From contig CP048486.1 in assembly GCA_025560025.1 (NCBI GenBank), positions 558,001 through 622,000 of the forward strand: a stretch of DNA of 64,000 nucleotides, in the 5' to 3' direction. A program made the position numbers and the translations under genes. Within the stretch, counting starts at the first letter, position 1. Every line of letters begins with the position of its first letter. The notes beneath the pieces were generated by a model. The model saw only the letters and a program-made list of their open reading frames with translations, was not told the origin of the DNA and did not search any database. Shown piece by piece: positions 17,321 through 25,640 of this stretch. The stretch is from Agrobacterium tumefaciens. GTDB lineage: Bacteria; Pseudomonadota; Alphaproteobacteria; Rhizobiales; Rhizobiaceae.

Positions 17321-17878
17321 TCACGGGTGGGCCGGGGAAGATTGCGGCCGGGCGGCCGGTATCGGCGTACCCTCCGCGCCAGAGGCGGAGGCGGCATCGG
17401 AAAGCCATTTTTCGAAAGGCAGCGTCTTGATCGTCTCGGGATCGGCAGTTGTGTCGAACAAAGCGCGATAGCCGTTGGTCAGATAAAGGCCCACCGCTTC
17501 CGGCTGACGGAAGCCCGTTGTCAGATAGGCGCGGGCATAACCCTGCCGGATCGCCTGCTGCTCCAACTCCTGAAGCACTATCTTCGCAAGCCCTTGCCGG
17601 CGGTAGGCCGAGTGGGTCCAGACCCGCTTGAACTCGGCGCTCTCTTCGTCGTAGCGCATGAAGGCACCGCCGGCGATCGCCTTGCCGCCGCGCAGCAACA
17701 ACAGGAAGTTGCCCGACGGTGGGCTGAAGGCCTCCGGCGGATATTTGTTCATTTCCGCCCTGGCGCCTTCCGCACTGAAATATGTGCCGTAGCGGCTGTC
17801 ATATTCGAACAGCAGCTCCTCCAGAAGCGGGGCTGCGAGCGGATCCTTGACCGATGTGTAGAGAAAACTGTCGCTCAT
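17321..17878 (-). CDS. GNAT N-acetyltransferase, SnaA/YtmI-like by context
   Basis: A 185-residue single-domain GNAT protein. [24 protein letters not shown] (residues 83-106) contains the acetyl-CoA-binding R-x-x-G-x-A at 93-98, and [26 protein letters not shown] completes the fold. It lies 23 bases after the M20 deacetylase gene and 13 bases before the permease-ATPase gene. In the B. subtilis S-alkylcysteine salvage operon an equivalent acetyltransferase N-acetylates the imported amino acid before oxidation. That role is inferred from the operon match, not from substrate-specific residues. Confidence 0.82.
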   Translation of the reverse strand: MSDSFLYTSVKDPLAAPLLEELLFEYDSRYGTYFSAEGARAEMNKYPPEAFSPPSGNFLLLLRGGKAIAGGAFMRYDEESAEFKRVWTHSAYRRQGLAKIVLQELEQQAIRQGYARAYLTTGFRQPEAVGLYLTNGYRALFDTTADPETIKTLPFEKWLSDAASASGAEGTPIPAARPQSSPAHP

Positions 17879-17901
17879 CTCGTTGTCCTAAATTCGTTGC
17901 A

Positions 17902-19089
17902 TCAGGAGAGATACGCTTCCGCCAGACGCACCCAGAAGCGCGCCGCAGGCGCGATGATGGCATCGTTGAAATCGTAGTGGGGGCTGTGCAGCGGCGCGCT
18001 TTCGCCATTGCCGACGAAGAGATAGGAACCTGGCCGCTCAAGCAGCATAAAGGCGAAATCTTCGCTCGCCGTTCGCGGCTGAAAGCCTTCGGCAACCTGT
18101 TCGGCGGGGAAATGCCGCTTGGCGACATCGCGGGCGAAAACCGTCTGCCTGACATGGTTGATGACGGGCGGGAAGCCACGGGAATAGGCGACATCGGCGG
18201 TTGCGCCGAAACTTTCGGCCTGCGCTTTCGCAAGGGCGGGAAGCCGCTCCTCCAGCCGGTCGCGAACGGCCGGCGAAAAGGCCCGGGCGGTGATCTGGAG
18301 TTCCACACTCTCGGGAATGACATTGGAGGCCGTGCCGCCATGAATGGAGCCCACCGTCAGTACTGCCATTTCACGCGGATCGACATTGCGCGAGACGATG
18401 CTCTGCAAGGCAGTGACAAAACTTGCCGAGGCGAGGACCGGATCGACCGTTTCATGCGGCGCCGCCCCGTGCCCGCCCTTGCCGATGATGCGCACCTTTG
18501 CCTTGTCCACGGAGGCCATGGCGGGCCCTTCGACGAAGCCGAATTGTCCGGTTTCGACACCCGGCCAATTGTGCAACCCGAACACAGCATCGACGGGAAA
18601 CCGCTCGAACAGCCGGTCCTTTATCATCGCCCTCGCGCCTGCACCGATTTCCTCGGCGGGCTGGAAAATCAGCGTCAGCGTACCGGAAAAACTCGATGTT
18701 TCGGCAAGGTAACGGGCGGCGGCGAGCAGGATCGTCGTGTGGCCGTCATGACCGCAGGCATGCATCACACCCTGCGTCTGGCTGGCATAGGCAAGGCCGG
18801 TCTCCTCGACGATGGGCAGGGCGTCGATATCGGCGCGAATGCCCAGACGTTTGTCACCGTGACCGCGTTTCAGGGTGGCGACGACGCCATGGCCGCCAAC
18901 GCACTCCGTCACCTCATATCCGAAAGACAGGAGATACCGGGCAACAAGCGCCGCCGTGCGTTTTTCCCCCAGCGAAAGCTCCGGATGCCGGTGGAGATCA
19001 TGCCGGATGGCGATGCTCTCCTCGATAAAGGCAAGGATTCCCCGTTCGGCGTCGTCCTGGGGACGCGCGCCGTCAATGCGGATATTCAT
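17902..19089 (-). CDS. M20 metallo-amidohydrolase, SndA/YtnL-like N-deacetylase
   Basis: A 395-residue cytosolic M20D peptidase/hippuricase-type protein with intact metal ligands: HACGHDGHTTIL (Cys and two His), FQPAEEIGAGA (Glu pair), VFGLHNWPG (His) and the C-terminal TASEDFAFML. SPHYDFNDAI supplies the last contact. RBS AGGAG is 9 bases from the ATG. M20D enzymes remove N-acyl groups from amino acids. Lying between the acetyltransferase and two monooxygenases, it is expected to deacetylate N-acetylcysteine-type products after the sulfur substituent is removed. Confidence 0.88.
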   Translation of the reverse strand: MNIRIDGARPQDDAERGILAFIEESIAIRHDLHRHPELSLGEKRTAALVARYLLSFGYEVTECVGGHGVVATLKRGHGDKRLGIRADIDALPIVEETGLAYASQTQGVMHACGHDGHTTILLAAARYLAETSSFSGTLTLIFQPAEEIGAGARAMIKDRLFERFPVDAVFGLHNWPGVETGQFGFVEGPAMASVDKAKVRIIGKGGHGAAPHETVDPVLASASFVTALQSIVSRNVDPREMAVLTVGSIHGGTASNVIPESVELQITARAFSPAVRDRLEERLPALAKAQAESFGATADVAYSRGFPPVINHVRQTVFARDVAKRHFPAEQVAEGFQPRTASEDFAFMLLERPGSYLFVGNGESAPLHSPHYDFNDAIIAPAARFWVRLAEAYLS

Positions 19090-19173
19090 GGTTCTGGTCT
19101 CCTGCGCCGCGCTTCACCCGCACAGCACGTTTAAATTTTCTTCGGGCGACAACAGCTGCCGCCCGGCCCTACC

Positions 19174-20514
19174 TCATGCGATAGCCTTGTCGGGGCCGCT
19201 TTCGGCGCGGGAATAGATGCTTTCCTTGAAAGGCAGGCCTAGGTGCTCACGCAGCGTTGCGCCTTCCAGATGCGGTTCGAAATAACCACGACGCTGAAGC
19301 ACCGGAATGACGAGGCGGATGAAATCGTCCAGCCCTTCGGCAATGACCGGGAAGCCCAGAATGAAACCATCGGCCGCATCGTGCTCCACCCAGCGGATGA
19401 TCTCGTCCGCCACCTTGTCCGGGGTTCCGATGAAGCCTTCACGCGGGGTTGCGGCTTCCAGTGCCGCCTCGCGCAGCGTCTGGTTCTTTTCCTTCGCACG
19501 GCGCTTGATGCGGTCGGTCGTCGAACGGAAGCTGTTCTTGCCGATATCTCCGAGTTCGGGGAAAGGCTCATCCAGCGGATAGACGCTGAAATCGTGATGG
19601 TCGAAGAAGCGGCCGAGATAGGCAAGCGCATCCTCGATGGTGATGAGGTTGCGGATGATGTCGTATTTCGCTTCCGCTTCCTCCTGCGTTTCACCGACAA
19701 TGGGTCCGATGCCGGGGAAAATCTTCACGTCGGAAGCGGACCGGCCCTGCGCGACAGCGCTCTGCTTCACACGTTTCAGGAATGTCTGGTTTTCCTCGAG
19801 CGAGGCGGAATTGGTGAAGACGGCATCGGCATGTTTGCCCGCAAGGCCGATACCGGCATCGGAAGAACCGGCCTGGAATACCACCGGTTGGCCCTGCGGC
19901 GAACGCTGGATGTTCAGCGGGCCTTCCACCTGGAAGAAACGGCCCTTGTGGCCGAGCGTGTGGAGTTTTTGCCGGTCGAAAAATTGCCCCGTATCACGGT
20001 TGCGCACGAAGGCATCGTCGTCCCAGCTGTCCCACAGCCCCTTGATCACCTCCAGATATTCATCGGCGATCTCGTAGCGCAGGGCATGTTCGGGATGGTT
20101 GCGGCTGTAGTTTTTCGCCGTGCCTTCGAGCGGCGTCGTCACGGCATTCCAGCCGGCCCTGCCGCCGCTCAGAAGATCGAGCGAGGCAAACTGGCGCGCG
20201 ATGGTGAAAGGGTCGCTGTAGGAGGTTGAAACCGTGCCAGCGAGGCCGATCTTCGACGTGACGGAAGCCAGCGCCGAAAGGACGGTCAAAGGCTCGAACC
20301 GATTGAGGAAATGCGGGATGGACTTGTCATTGATATAAAGCCCGTCGGCCACGAAGGCGAAGGCAATACCGGCTGCTTCCGCCTTCAGCGCTGTTTTCCT
20401 GAAAAAATCGAAGTTGACGCTGGCATTGACCGGGCTTTTCGGGTGCCGCCAGGCGTTCATATGCCCGCCCGGGCCCTGGAGCATGATGCCGAAACGGACT
20501 GTCTTTTTCGTCAT
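19174..20514 (-). CDS. NtaA/DszA-family flavin monooxygenase, CmoJ/YtnJ-like
   Basis: The start at 20514 has a perfect AGGAGG RBS and gives 446 residues. The N-terminus (RFGIMLQGPGGHMNAWRHP), FVADGLYINDKSIPHFLNRFEPLTVLSALA, LLSGGRAGWNAVTTP and PVVFQAGSSDAGIGLA place it in the FMNH2-dependent NtaA/SnaA/DszA group. From memory it agrees over long stretches with B. subtilis YtnJ (CmoJ), which oxidises N-acetyl-S-alkylcysteine. Reduced flavin must come from a separate reductase; one is encoded at 23301-23846. The next gene upstream ends 23 bases away, so the two monooxygenases are cotranscribed. Confidence 0.88.
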   Translation of the reverse strand: MTKKTVRFGIMLQGPGGHMNAWRHPKSPVNASVNFDFFRKTALKAEAAGIAFAFVADGLYINDKSIPHFLNRFEPLTVLSALASVTSKIGLAGTVSTSYSDPFTIARQFASLDLLSGGRAGWNAVTTPLEGTAKNYSRNHPEHALRYEIADEYLEVIKGLWDSWDDDAFVRNRDTGQFFDRQKLHTLGHKGRFFQVEGPLNIQRSPQGQPVVFQAGSSDAGIGLAGKHADAVFTNSASLEENQTFLKRVKQSAVAQGRSASDVKIFPGIGPIVGETQEEAEAKYDIIRNLITIEDALAYLGRFFDHHDFSVYPLDEPFPELGDIGKNSFRSTTDRIKRRAKEKNQTLREAALEAATPREGFIGTPDKVADEIIRWVEHDAADGFILGFPVIAEGLDDFIRLVIPVLQRRGYFEPHLEGATLREHLGLPFKESIYSRAESGPDKAIA

Positions 20515-20537
20515 GTCATTTCCTCCTGAGGACAAGT

Positions 20538-21539
20538 TCACGCCGCCCTGGAAAGGCGGTGTGTGGCCAGCAATTCGATCGAGGCAAGCCGCTGATCGGC
20601 TCCGACATGCGGCGGTTCAATGATGAATTCCTCGATACCGTGCTCATCGGAAAGCGCGCGCAGCGCCTTGTGAATATCCTCCGGCCCGCCATGCAGGACG
20701 TTGGGCTTGCGCTCCTCGATGCGATAATCGGTATCGCCGGACTGGCGGGCAAATTCTTCGGCCTGCTCACGGCGGCCAAGATTGAACGCCTTGCCGTCAC
20801 TGAGGAACACACGGTAGATGCGCTGCCCCTCAACCTGTTTTGCCGCATGGTCCGGATCGCTGGCGGTAAAGACCGAGAGGGCAAGGATCGGCGCTTTCCC
20901 GCCGCTTTCCTCGCGGAAAGCCGAGAGGCTGCTGCGAAGAACCTCCGGATCACCATTGAGATGACCGGCAAAGACAAAATTCCATCCTCTGGACGCCGCA
21001 AGCCTTGCGCTTTCAGGGCTGGCGCCGAGCAGAAATCTGTCCACCGCAACCGGCGGCACCGGTGTCGCCTGCAACCCGGCCTGCGTATGACCCTGCGGTG
21101 CAGCGCCCGAGAGGAACGTGGTGAGTTCACTGAGTGCCGTTTCGAAATCCGGCTTGCGGGCGGGGTCATAGGCTTGCTGCAAGGCGGACGTCGCAAGCGG
21201 CAGTCCGCCCGGCGTCTTGCCGATACCGAGATCGACCCGGCCGGGCGCCAGAGAAGACAGCACGTTGAAAACTTCAGCGACCTTGTATGGGCTGTAATGC
21301 TGCAGCATCACGCCTCCCGAGCCGACGCGGATACGGGAGGTCTTCGCCAGAATCCACGCAACCAGCGCCTCAGGCGCCGAACCGGCAAGCTCCGGCGAAT
21401 TGTGATGTTCGGCGACCCAGAAACGGCGGTAACCCAGTTCTTCGGCGCGTCTGGCGAGATTGATCGTGTCGCGGAACGCGCTTGCCGCGTTCTCACCCGT
21501 CGGAACCGGGCTCTTGTCCAGCAAACTGAGCGTATACAT
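20538..21539 (-). CDS. Luciferase-like monooxygenase, CmoO/YtmO-like
   Basis: A 333-residue protein from ATG 21539; GAGG lies 5 bases upstream, and an adjacent ATG at 21542 is too close to it. The opening LSLLDKSPVPTGE, FWVAEHHNSPELAGSAPEALVAWILAKTSRIRVGSGGVMLQHYSPYKVAE, and PGRVDLGIGKTPGG are typical of the MsnO8/YtmO class of luciferase-like oxidoreductases. It is the promoter-proximal gene of the leftward operon that runs to 13460. YtmO (CmoO) occupies a similar place in the B. subtilis S-alkylcysteine operon. Its exact reaction is not certain. Confidence 0.85.
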   Translation of the reverse strand: MYTLSLLDKSPVPTGENAASAFRDTINLARRAEELGYRRFWVAEHHNSPELAGSAPEALVAWILAKTSRIRVGSGGVMLQHYSPYKVAEVFNVLSSLAPGRVDLGIGKTPGGLPLATSALQQAYDPARKPDFETALSELTTFLSGAAPQGHTQAGLQATPVPPVAVDRFLLGASPESARLAASRGWNFVFAGHLNGDPEVLRSSLSAFREESGGKAPILALSVFTASDPDHAAKQVEGQRIYRVFLSDGKAFNLGRREQAEEFARQSGDTDYRIEERKPNVLHGGPEDIHKALRALSDEHGIEEFIIEPPHVGADQRLASIELLATHRLSRAA

Positions 21540-21542
21540 CAT

Positions 21543-21847
21543 CACCTCGCACGTCTTTTGATGCATACTTTGTCTACTGATTTTATATGCTAATAAAGGA
21601 CGTTCGTTCCACGTTGCGATGCGATCAGAGAAAATATTATTTCCCGCGATGTTTTCAGCAGTTGTCTTTGGCAAAGCAATCCACAACCATCAATACACTG
21701 GCGCAAAAAGGCAGGCAAAGAGGCGTTTCCGGTACCGAGCCCGGACGAAACGGGCTTGCGCCGGAATTCGGTAAAAACTACTTAGTAAGTTGAGAACAAC
21801 ATGATCCGGCATTCCAGACTATGCCGGCTCTCTTTTCGGATCATGCA
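21543..21847. promoter_or_regulatory. Divergent control region of the S-alkylcysteine-type operon and its Rrf2 regulator
   Basis: This 305-base region separates the leftward operon from the rightward Rrf2 gene. It is much more AT-rich than the flanking genes. TTGTCTACTG at 21570-21579, 30 bases before the leftward start, matches 8 of 10 positions of the TAGTCTACTA palindrome found at 54617. Perfect palindrome ACTTAGTAAGT lies at 21780-21790. Larger dyads at 21800-21845 precede the Rrf2 start. Confidence 0.6.
21800..21845. promoter_or_regulatory. Nested inverted repeats just before the Rrf2 gene, likely autoregulatory operator
   Basis: Outer arms CATGATCCG (21800-21808) and CGGATCATG (21837-21845) are perfect. 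An inner hairpin pairs CCGGCAT (21806-21812) with ATGCCGG (21821-21827). The two share bases, so only one can form fully at a time. The element ends 2 bases before the chosen ATG and would also occlude the start codon region in mRNA. Confidence 0.6.
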
Positions 21848-22297
21848 ATGCTGACCAAAAAAGGCAAATATGGGTTGAAGGCTCTTGTCGATCTGGCGCG
21901 GTTGCCCCAGGGCGAGACCGCCTTCGTGACCGAGATTGCGACCCGTAACAATATTCCGAAAAAATTTCTGGATACGATCCTTCTCGAGCTGCGCAACAGC
22001 GGCATCCTGCGCTCCAAGAAGGGACCGAATGGCGGCTATTCGCTCTCGAAAATGCCATCGGAAATCATGATCGGCCAGGTCATCCGCACGCTCGATGGGC
22101 CGCTGGCCCCCATTCGCTGTGCCAGCCGCACCGCATTTGAAGCCTGCGACGACTGTGACGATCCCGAGACCTGTCAGGTCAGGGTTTCGATGACGGACGT
22201 GCGCGACGCCATCGCAACAATCCTGGACAATATGACGCTCGCACAATTCGTCGCCAAGGACGGCCAGGACGCGCGGTCCATTCCTGCGGGCGAATAG
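21848..22297 (+). CDS. Rrf2-family transcriptional regulator (CymR/IscR type)
   Basis: I chose ATG 21848 (149 residues) because MLTKKGKYGLKALVDLA is the canonical Rrf2 N-terminus; an in-frame ATG at 21821 would add nine residues that lie in the dyad element. The winged helix (1-65) includes IATRNNIPKKFLDTILLELRNSGILRSKKGPNGGY. Four cysteines (C91, C100, C103, C109) near the dimer helix could bind an Fe-S cluster, though spacing differs from the three-Cys IscR pattern. It is divergent from the S-alkylcysteine-type operon, suggesting it senses sulfur or cysteine status as CymR does in Bacillus. Confidence 0.88.
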   Translation: MLTKKGKYGLKALVDLARLPQGETAFVTEIATRNNIPKKFLDTILLELRNSGILRSKKGPNGGYSLSKMPSEIMIGQVIRTLDGPLAPIRCASRTAFEACDDCDDPETCQVRVSMTDVRDAIATILDNMTLAQFVAKDGQDARSIPAGE

Positions 22298-22309
22298 GCG
22301 CTGCCTATT
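22293..22309. terminator. Small palindrome containing both convergent stop codons
   Basis: AATAGGC (22293-22299) and GCCTATT (22303-22309) pair around GCT. The TAG of the Rrf2 gene (22295-22297) lies in one arm and the TAG of the opposite gene (22305-22307) in the other. The two genes are only 7 bases apart, so any terminator function must overlap coding sequence. Confidence 0.5.
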
Positions 22310-23249
22310 GCCGGCGCAGATCGTCCCCCAAAGACGCAATCAGCCCGGATTCGCTTACGCCATCGATAAGGCCGAGGCGCGCCATCAGGATTTCCAGCGT
22401 GATGGCATTGTTCCTGACCGAGCGAAAGGTGACATTTTCCGCACCCACCTGCGCCGCATCGATATTGGCCGCCAGCCGAGAGATTTGCGCTTTCAGCAGT
22501 TCAATGGCGAGAAAGACTTCGCCAATGACTGGCCGTGTTTCGCCTTCGTCGGCCAGCCTGTCGATCAGGAGTGCGGAAAGCTCGCGCTGCTTTTCACCCA
22601 GTGCCACGGCCGCCTTCAAGAGAGTGGAAACGGAGGCGGCCAGATTTCCAGCCCCCTGGGCAAGGAACGCCACCTGATCGGCGCGCAGCAGGCCGTCCCA
22701 TGATGTATTGGGCCGATTGCGCAAAACGACGAGCAGCGTCTGCCCGGCTGCATTGACGGCCGGAACGACGATCCAGTCCGCATCGGCAGTGACCGATCGC
22801 ATGGCATCATCAGGAAGCCGCAAGGCATAGTCATCACCAGTCACCAGCACTGCCTGATCCACACCGGCGTCGGACGATGCAAGCGCAAATGTCTCACCAA
22901 GATCGAGGCGGGCAAAAAGAGCCTTGCGCTGCTCTTCGCTTCCCGCATTCCGGATGAATTCAAGCGCGGTGAAATGTTCGACGAGATCATGCGCCGCTGC
23001 CGCATCGGCCGCCGAAATAATCGAAAGCGCCTGCGAAAGAACGTCATTGGTTATATCCGCCCCACCCAACTCATTCGGAACGGAGAGGGCGAGGAGACCG
23101 GAACGGGCGATCCGCGCATGGATTTGCCCTGGACTTTCCACGGCGCATTTTTCAGCGATCATACGGGCGACGGTCAGGACATCGCCATCCGCGCCGAGAC
23201 GCGGGGGCACGAAACGAATTCTTTCGCCGAGTGGCGTGACGGATCCCAT
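22305..23249 (-). CDS. Short acyl-CoA-dehydrogenase-fold protein, SfnB/DszC-related
   Basis: The start at 23249 (314 residues) has GGGAG 5 bases upstream. HARIARSGLLALSVPNELGGADITNDVLSQALSIISAADAAAAHDLVEHF matches the N-terminal domain of SfnB/DszC flavin monooxygenases. It is about 80-100 residues shorter than the usual 390-410. It lacks the Arg-His C-terminal block seen in the DszC-like protein at 39539-40777, and the middle beta domain is weakly conserved. It may be a diverged or non-catalytic member. It follows the flavin reductase gene by 51 bases in a sulfonate gene cluster. Confidence 0.7.
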   Translation of the reverse strand: MGSVTPLGERIRFVPPRLGADGDVLTVARMIAEKCAVESPGQIHARIARSGLLALSVPNELGGADITNDVLSQALSIISAADAAAAHDLVEHFTALEFIRNAGSEEQRKALFARLDLGETFALASSDAGVDQAVLVTGDDYALRLPDDAMRSVTADADWIVVPAVNAAGQTLLVVLRNRPNTSWDGLLRADQVAFLAQGAGNLAASVSTLLKAAVALGEKQRELSALLIDRLADEGETRPVIGEVFLAIELLKAQISRLAANIDAAQVGAENVTFRSVRNNAITLEILMARLGLIDGVSESGLIASLGDDLRRQ

Positions 23250-23300
23250 GCTCAACTCCCTCAAAGAATGACCGCGTGAAAGCGCCGGAAAGGACGGCGC

Positions 23301-23846
23301 TCAGTCCAGCGAATGATACCTGCCGTTTTGATAGACCAGCGAGTGCCCAGAGCCGAGGCGGATTGCCTCGACCTTGCCGATGACGATGACGTGGCTGTGC
23401 CGCTCGATTGCCTCCTCGATGGTGCAGTCGATTGCGGCAACGGCATCCTCGAGAATGGGCGCGCCACTCGCCAGACGGGTCCATTCCGCGCCGCGATAAC
23501 GCTCTTCCCCTTTCAGGCCGCCGATGCCCGCAAACTGATTGGCGACGAACTGATGGTTCGGGCCGATAATATTCACCGCGAAATGACCGAAACGCTCCAC
23601 CACGGGCCATGTGGACGAGGAGCGGTTGAGCGCAACCAGAATTCTCGGCGGATCGACCGACAGGGCGGTGGCGGATGTCACCGTGGCGCCTGTGCGCGCA
23701 TCACCCTCGCCTGCCGTGATGACGCTGACGCCGCCGCCCAGCGTTCTGAGCGCCGCCTTCAGGCTGTCGGCATCCGGCGCCTTGCCGGAAACGGGATCGC
23801 GGAGATTGATGAATTGTTGATCCTTGGCCGCATATTGCAATGTCAT
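23301..23846 (-). CDS. NAD(P)H:flavin reductase (HpaC/DszD-type flavin reductase-like domain)
   Basis: A 181-residue flavin reductase. LKAALRTLGGGVSVITAGEGDARTGATVTSATALSVDPPRILVALNRSSSTWPVVERFGHFAVNII is the FMN-binding core, and the C-terminal VIVIGKVEAIRLGSGHSLVYQNGRYHSL closes the barrel. Such enzymes make FMNH2 or FADH2 for two-component monooxygenases. It is the only reductase of this kind in the window and could supply the many luciferase-like and DszC-like oxygenases. It replaces SsuE, which belongs to a different fold. Its own promoter region has an element shared with the ssuD unit (23916-23940). Confidence 0.9.
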   Translation of the reverse strand: MTLQYAAKDQQFINLRDPVSGKAPDADSLKAALRTLGGGVSVITAGEGDARTGATVTSATALSVDPPRILVALNRSSSTWPVVERFGHFAVNIIGPNHQFVANQFAGIGGLKGEERYRGAEWTRLASGAPILEDAVAAIDCTIEEAIERHSHVIVIGKVEAIRLGSGHSLVYQNGRYHSLD

Positions 23847-23915
23847 CGGTGGCTCCTGAAAACAGCTGATTTGTTCAATAGCTAACAGCGGCGGCGGGGT
23901 GTGAAATAGACATCG

Positions 23916-23940
23916 TTTTCCATAATCGTAATATTCTATA
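23916..23940 (-). promoter_or_regulatory. Paired AT-rich element before the flavin reductase gene
   Basis: TTTTCCATAA (23916-23925), 6 bases, then TATTCTATA (23932-23940), continuing to the palindrome TTCTATAGAA. The same two blocks with identical 16-base offset occur at 25644-25668 before the ssuD unit. It lies 70-94 bases upstream of the reductase start, where an activator or repressor site would be expected. Confidence 0.6.
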
Positions 23941-24013
23941 GAAATAATGTTTTATGTAGCCTTTCCCTTTGCCTTCGGGCATCCCGCCGCGTGGGTGTTG
24001 CCGGAAACCGCAA

Positions 24014-24038
24014 AGGAAAGACGGCAGAAACCGCCGTC
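24014..24038 (-). terminator. Probable terminator of ssuD
   Basis: On the minus strand GACGGC-GGTTTCT-GCCGTC is followed by TTTCCTTT, 11 bases after the ssuD stop. The stem is only 6 bp and the T-run is interrupted, so termination may be partial. Confidence 0.55.
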
Positions 24039-24048
24039 CCGTGATTGA

Positions 24049-25218
24049 TCAGGACCCGGACACCAGCTTGACGTTGCCGCCGTGGCCACCACCACCGAAA
24101 ACCTGTTTCGAACCGAAGGAGGAGCGGATCTGGTTGCGCGGACCATCAAGCCCGATTTCCGGGAACAGCAGTTCGGATATGCGATAGGCTTCCTCCAGAT
24201 GCGGATAGCCCGAGGCGATGACGGTATCGATGCCCAGAGCCTGATATTCCCGCAGCCGTGCCGCGACGGTCTTCGGCGAACCGACCAACGCCGTGCCCGC
24301 ACCCGAACGGACGAGACCGATGCCCGCCCACAAATTTGGGGAGACTTCCAGCCTGTCACGACGGCCATTGTGCAGCGCCTGCATTCTGGCCTGCCCAACG
24401 GAATCCGACGCCTTGGAAAAGGCCTCCTGCGCCGAAGCGATTGTTTCGTCGGAAAGCTTTGAAATCAGCTTTTCGGCATCGGCCCAGGCTTCCTCGTCGG
24501 TTTCGCGCACGATGAAATGCAGGCGAATGCCGAAGGTTACCTCCCGCCCCTTTTTCGCAGCGGCGGCGCGAACCTTGGCGATTTTTTCCGCCACCTGTGC
24601 GGGCGGCTCGCCCCAGGTCAGATATTTGTCGGTGATACCCGCCGAGAAATCGATACCGGCATCGGAAGAGCCGCCGAAGTAAAGCGGCGGACGCGGTTCC
24701 TGCACCGGCGGCAGGCCTAGCTTCGCGCCCTGCGCCTTGATGTATTTGCCGTCGAGATCCCCCTTGCCGGTTTCGATCAGCGAATTGAAGACCTGGAAGA
24801 ATTCGTCGGCGTGATCGTAACGCTCGTCATGCGGCAGGAAGATGCCGTCACCGGCCAGTTCCTGCGCGCTGCCGCCAACCACGATGTTGAGAAGCAGCCG
24901 CCCATGGGAAACACGGTCGAGCGTGGAGGCCAAGCGCGCATAATAAGCCGGCGAGGCGACGCCCGGACGGATGGCGACGAGGAATTTCAGCCTCTCGGTA
25001 TAGGCTGCGAGATTGGCAGCAAGGATGAAGGATTCTTCGCAGGCGACGCCGGTCGGAATAAGCACGCCGGAGTAACCCAGACGATCCGCAGCCTGCGCTA
25101 TCTCGCGAAAATAGCCGGGATCTGCCGGACGTGACAGATCGTCGGATCCCAGATAACTGCCATCGCCTGAGGTCGGTATGAACCACAGGAAATCGAGTGG
25201 TTTTTCAGCTTTGCTCAT
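24049..25218 (-). CDS. ssuD: FMNH2-dependent alkanesulfonate monooxygenase
   Basis: I placed the start at 25218 (389 residues), with AAGGA 8-9 bases upstream; this aligns with the known SsuD N-terminus ([14 protein letters not shown]). The family catalytic residues are all present: Cys in [12 protein letters not shown] (C60 here), His in [12 protein letters not shown] and Arg in [15 protein letters not shown]. SsuD splits alkanesulfonates to the aldehyde plus sulfite during sulfate starvation. No ssuABC transporter is adjacent, unlike in E. coli. It is preceded by a small unknown gene and followed by the flavin reductase. Confidence 0.93.
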   Translation of the reverse strand: MSKAEKPLDFLWFIPTSGDGSYLGSDDLSRPADPGYFREIAQAADRLGYSGVLIPTGVACEESFILAANLAAYTERLKFLVAIRPGVASPAYYARLASTLDRVSHGRLLLNIVVGGSAQELAGDGIFLPHDERYDHADEFFQVFNSLIETGKGDLDGKYIKAQGAKLGLPPVQEPRPPLYFGGSSDAGIDFSAGITDKYLTWGEPPAQVAEKIAKVRAAAAKKGREVTFGIRLHFIVRETDEEAWADAEKLISKLSDETIASAQEAFSKASDSVGQARMQALHNGRRDRLEVSPNLWAGIGLVRSGAGTALVGSPKTVAARLREYQALGIDTVIASGYPHLEEAYRISELLFPEIGLDGPRNQIRSSFGSKQVFGGGGHGGNVKLVSGS

Positions 25219-25387
25219 CGACAGGTCCTTTGCAATCCGCCCATCGGGCAATGCGGCTTGATTATAAAAGGGTAGCCAATTCCCCGGCGCGTTTAAGAAA
25301 TTTTGTTCCAATTTCTCGACGGAGAGGAGAGTTTATCTCCACGGAAACAGGGCGGTTCGATTGGAAGGCGAACAATCTTCCCTGATG

Positions 25388-25585
25388 TCACAGGACCGGA
25401 TAGACGCCGAGCATCGCGAAATTCATTTCGCAGATCTCTTCCCGTTCGAGTTCGAGATCACTTTTTTCCTGCCGGAAGCGTCCGGAATGATCTAGCGGAT
25501 GAAGGTTGCCCTGTTCATCCTGGCGCGGTCGCCGCCACGTCAAACCAAACAGATTAAAAGTAAACGCATGAAATCCCTGCGGCAT
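25388..25585 (-). CDS. 65-residue protein of unknown function ahead of ssuD
   Basis: The ATG has an excellent RBS (AAAGGAGG, 6-base spacing), stronger than most in this window. It lies 55 bases downstream of an operator-like element, so I regard it as a real gene. The protein opens with MPQGFHAFTFNLFGL, has a basic segment WRRPRQDEQG, then a charged helix-like stretch RQEKSDLELEREEICEMN. It has no signal peptide or membrane segment and a single Cys. It could be a regulator, chaperone or partner of SsuD; I recognise no family. The 169 bases to ssuD contain nothing clear. Confidence 0.65.
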   Translation of the reverse strand: MPQGFHAFTFNLFGLTWRRPRQDEQGNLHPLDHSGRFRQEKSDLELEREEICEMNFAMLGVYPVL

Positions 25586-25640
25586 GTGCGCCTCCTTTGG
25601 TCAGCCCCCTCTATCCTCCGGCGAGCGCCGAAAATGGTCA

